Made by a program: the position numbers and the translations under genes | Source: Anisakis pegreffii | Lineage: Eukaryota > Nematoda > Chromadorea > Rhabditida > Anisakidae | DNA: 64,000 bases | Assembly: GCA_035041965.1 (NCBI GenBank) | Contig: JAPYMA010001682.1 | Coordinates: 1 to 64,000, forward strand | Direction of reading: 5' to 3' | Notes under the pieces: generated by a model | The model's input: the letters and a program-made list of their open reading frames with translations, nothing else | Told to the model about the DNA's origin: nothing | Database searches by the model: none | Shown: positions 60,701 through 64,000 of the stretch, in pieces | Layout: every line of letters starts with the position of its first letter | How positions within the stretch are numbered: the stretch's first letter is position 1

Positions 60701-61028
60701 TGATGATCACTTCAATAAGCCACAGTTTTGTTTTGCATTGTCGTTTTGTTCACAGCAACAAAAAGCTGTTTACAAACTAAAATTGAAGATGAAATTCTTC
60801 GATGCTTTTTGATGCTCAACCGTATTTAGCAGTTTGATGCAGACGTTCTTCATTTGTCAAATTTTACAATAAGTACACTCGATGCGATACACTAGGCAGA
60901 TGATACCTCTTGACTACTTCTTGCTCACGTGCCAATCGTTCAACGAAACGAACGTTCTTGCACTCGTCATCATTTCATTGTTTCCATTTTAATTTTATTT
61001 TTTTCGTAATTAATAACACCATCACAGA
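57787..61028. other. Non-coding AT-rich stretch
   Basis: No gene seen. Minor features are a short GTCGATTT repeat at about 58170-58215, a very AT-rich patch at 58610-58720 and a T-rich run at about 60668. Open frames are short and unsupported. Confidence 0.45.
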
Positions 61029-62218
61029 ATGCAAACAAATGCTGTTGCACAACTCAATCGGTCTGTGATGCTCACAAATGCCAAAAAATTACCGCTACCG
61101 CCGCCGACTGAAAGTGATAAACAACCAGTGAATGTCATTCAGAATATGTGCTTGTGTGCGTTCCTTTCAAATAGCCGAATATTCAGCGTGCAAACCAGAA
61201 ATAATTCTCAGCGCAATAGCGGGATTAAAAACACCAGAATTATTACTGCAAGCTCATTCTTCTTCCAATAGTTTCAGTTCGATTTGCGTCCATTCGTTTG
61301 CTTACCGTGCCGTCGCTCCCTTCTCAAATAGATATCGCGTGATCGAAGTTCGTCGCACTTTTTGATGATCCGTGGAGAAAGAAAGAAGTACCATTTTGGT
61401 ACTGATTGTGAGTGCAAAACACATGTAAATGAACCATTCGGGAATTTTACCCACTTGAAAATTCCTGTTAATTCATTCAATCGACTGCTCTTTCGATCTT
61501 AAGCCACAATTTTTTAGCACCCACCTAGTGCTGACTGATAAAAGTGCATAAGTCGATTGAGCATATTTATTCACTAATCGGCAAAAAAAAAATGGCGCAT
61601 CCTTTCTGTGCTTGATGACCATCGTCATTATATTGGACCGTTCAATTGTGCTTAATCAATTCGTATGATCAAACAGAAGAGCTGAAAAATGAGATGCTGT
61701 AGAAGTGATGCAAGCGATAAGCGTTCTTTGTGTACAAATTATGAACGAATCGGCGAACGTACGTAGATTTATGTGTGTTTATGATGTGAACACTCAATCC
61801 CTCGAAATCAAATTTCTCAGGCAAAATTGAACAACACTTGCTTTTCGTTCATTCTTCAACACAATTATTGTGGGTGCATGCAACTAAAAACTATCAAAAT
61901 CTGAATGTGAGTGGCATTATTGATGTTTACGGTGTCGATGATGACGTCGATGATCGATATTCGTTACGGTGTGACGAGACGAGACGAGAGATAGAAAGAT
62001 AGATGAACGTGTATAGTGTGGACGACCCCTCTCTTAAACTGAGGGGTTCAATGAATCGCTGTGATGCGATGTGCATGCATGGTCGTCGATGTACTGCCTG
62101 CCTGCTTATTTCTACCCAAATATTTGTTATGATTTTTTTCAGAAGCAACAAACAATCAGGCAAGGAAACGAAGTGCTATGGAATGGCTTTGAAACGGAAC
62201 GGAATGAAGACGCAAGTG
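61029..62218 (+). CDS. Candidate first two exons of an unrecognised + strand gene
   Basis: Exon A starts with ATG at 61029, one base after an acceptor-like CACAG, and ends at 61127 before GTGAAT, giving 33 codons with the stretch KKLPLPPPTESDKQP. Exon B, 62143-62218, follows a strong acceptor (GATTTTTTTCAG) and ends before GTATTG. Both are open and phase 0 joins them; exon B ends in phase 1, so the gene would continue rightward. The product is polar and unrecognised. The open frames are short, so chance is a real alternative. Confidence 0.25.
61306..61394 (-). CDS. Candidate upstream first exon of the SIK kinase
   Basis: On the minus strand an ATG at 61394-61392 in good context (CCAAAATGG) opens 29 codons plus two bases, then a strong donor CACG|GTAAGC. 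Its phase 2 end joins in frame to the acceptor at 52797 upstream of the kinase ATG. This would add an N-terminal extension across an intron of about 8.5 kb. A perfect inverted repeat AGTACCA-TTT-TGGTACT surrounds the ATG. The support is splice strength and phase only. Confidence 0.25.
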
Positions 62219-64000
62219 GTATTGTTGATGTATCAACAGCACATTATCACTCGACCATTTATCACTATCACCGTCATGTATATTATGTGCTGCATACATG
62301 CACATACACACACACAAAAAGAATCAGTGTTCTATGAGGTGTCACCATCACTTCAGCGAACTTTAACATCAACTTCATCGCAATGAATCTATTTAGAAGG
62401 AACTCATGGCAGCACTTTAGATAGGAAAAAAAGTTCGAATAATGATAGCCGGTGTGATTGAGATTACGAAAATTTAAATTCAATGGTTCGCAACCTGCTT
62501 TTGAACAAGTTTACTTGTCCATATTTTTTTAGAAGGACTGTGATCTGAATATGGTGGCTATGATCGCAGCCTGTGTAAGCAGTAACCGGCAATGGATCTG
62601 TGATCCTTTTCTTTGAAACTTTTTTTCATACTAAACTTACTCAAAGGGTAGAGCATGTCATTGTGCCTAATCAAGGCCCAGAACACCTATAAAATAATCA
62701 GAACCTATACAATTTCAGTGAATATTTGTGGTTCAGGTGAAGTTAATACCAGTGTGCGATCGTGCATCAGTATACACGCTTGTCTGCTCTAACCTTCTTC
62801 AATTCCCTTGTCAATCACATCGACAGCTTCATTCTTACTAAGATATCTTGTAACGTGCTTGTTCTACTCTAAACAGCCATTTTCATCATTCTCTTTATAA
62901 AGACATTGCTTATACACATTCATCTCCATATTTCATCATTAGCACATTGTTGAACTGCGTAAAGGAGAAATTTACTACTGAACCGAATGGAGCGAGAAAT
63001 TTTTAGGAAACGCAACCTGGGAATATTCACTGAGCAGTGAACGATCCGCTTGCTACCTCTTAATATAATTGCAATTTTGGAATGAGGCTGGAACGACTGA
63101 GCACTGATCCACTCAATAACATGAAAGAATTTATATTGCATTGCATAAATATCGCTTCTTGCCTCGACTCTAAATATGAACATTACGGCTAGACAACAAT
63201 TGATTTTGTTCCATACGTGCAATTAAACTGTTCAACTCAGGCGTGATGTTTCAGTTGAGTAGTTTCGTTCTAATGAACTAATAAGTGTGATGCTAACGCA
63301 AATTAATGCGCATTTACCGCTGTCAGTTGTTGAACAGGTAAAAAGCTTGACGATTCATATTCCAAGAGTCCGACATGCTGATAGAATGCTGACAAGGAAG
63401 TAAATTTACAGCAGCCTTTTTTAGGCGAATAAGTGTTAAAGAGTGTGGAGCTTCAAATAATACGCAAATATCTTTGTACGTTCCCCAAACGATGTTGCTT
63501 TCGAGAGCATGTGAGGATCAATGATGTATGTGCACTACAGCTCATCATCTATCACACCTTTTCACAGAACAAGTAGAAAACTTGTTTAAAAATAGTTGTC
63601 ATCTACACGAGCATATAAAATGCAAAATCCCTCTCTCATCCCGATAAATTTTGTGAGCTAACCTAGAGGCAGTGCTCAGGTACAAAAATGTTTATTTTGA
63701 TAGAATTAAGAGTTTAGATTAGTAGATTTAAATTCTGTTGCGTCAAACAATACCAATTTATTAGAAATTGCCGACTGTAGTTGCTAATAATTACCTGAGG
63801 TCAGATGAACTGTTCGGATGCGGCATAAGTCGTGATTGCAATAAATAATACCATTCTGCTGAAACTACAAAGAATTGGCACCATTAAAAAAACTCTTTGT
63901 GGTTGTCAAACAGTTCTCGATGCGATTGTTCTTCCTTTGAACATATTTATTCTAAAGTCCATTATTTTTTGTTGACATGTCCCATTCACTACTTCTTCGC
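62219..64000. other. Right edge, no supportable gene
   Basis: Contains a short CACA run at about 62302-62317 and scattered open frames of at most 100 codons (62920-63222 on -) without recognisable features. Confidence 0.4.

Overview
This is an AT-rich eukaryotic window with intron-rich genes, probably from a nematode. The reasons are a KIN-29/SIK-type kinase, GT-AG introns whose acceptors often read TTTCAG or TTTTAG, and no prokaryotic gene structure. Low gene density, introns up to about 5 kb and many small DNA transposons suggest a large, repeat-rich genome. An ascaridoid or spirurid is possible, but that is a guess. No rRNA, canonical tRNA gene or CRISPR array is visible.

Layout. 1-6.3 kb is repeats: a near-perfect 981-bp palindrome with a tRNA-like segment in each arm, a small mariner-type MITE next to it, a satellite-like block with direct and inverted units, and a dispersed repeat with a partner near 57 kb. 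7.18-14.17 kb (+) is the PNISR orthologue, an SR-rich splicing-related protein of 14 exons and about 721 residues. 14.2-19.9 kb is intergenic. 19.93-43.38 kb (+) is an SLC4 anion-exchanger-like transporter of 22 exons and about 1,031 residues. Its first four exons are short and spread over 15 kb; they were assembled from splice sites and reading phase. Its introns hold two hAT-type MITEs, a LINE remnant and GC-richer patches. 43.4-46.4 kb is convergent intergenic DNA. 46.41-52.74 kb (-) is a SIK/KIN-29 family kinase of 11 exons and about 653 residues. 52.8-64 kb is mostly non-coding, with an 873-bp element carrying hAT-like termini and two candidate exon sets near 61-62 kb on opposite strands.

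The three confident genes belong to unrelated processes: RNA splicing, bicarbonate/chloride transport and LKB1-SIK signalling. I see no operon or functional cluster. Exon coordinates were derived by hand from splice sites, phase continuity and remembered family motifs. Every junction in the two + strand genes is phase-consistent. The kinase has one ambiguous acceptor. The most unusual structures are the tRNA-like palindrome at the left edge and the loss of otherwise conserved TM3 and TM5 residues in the transporter.
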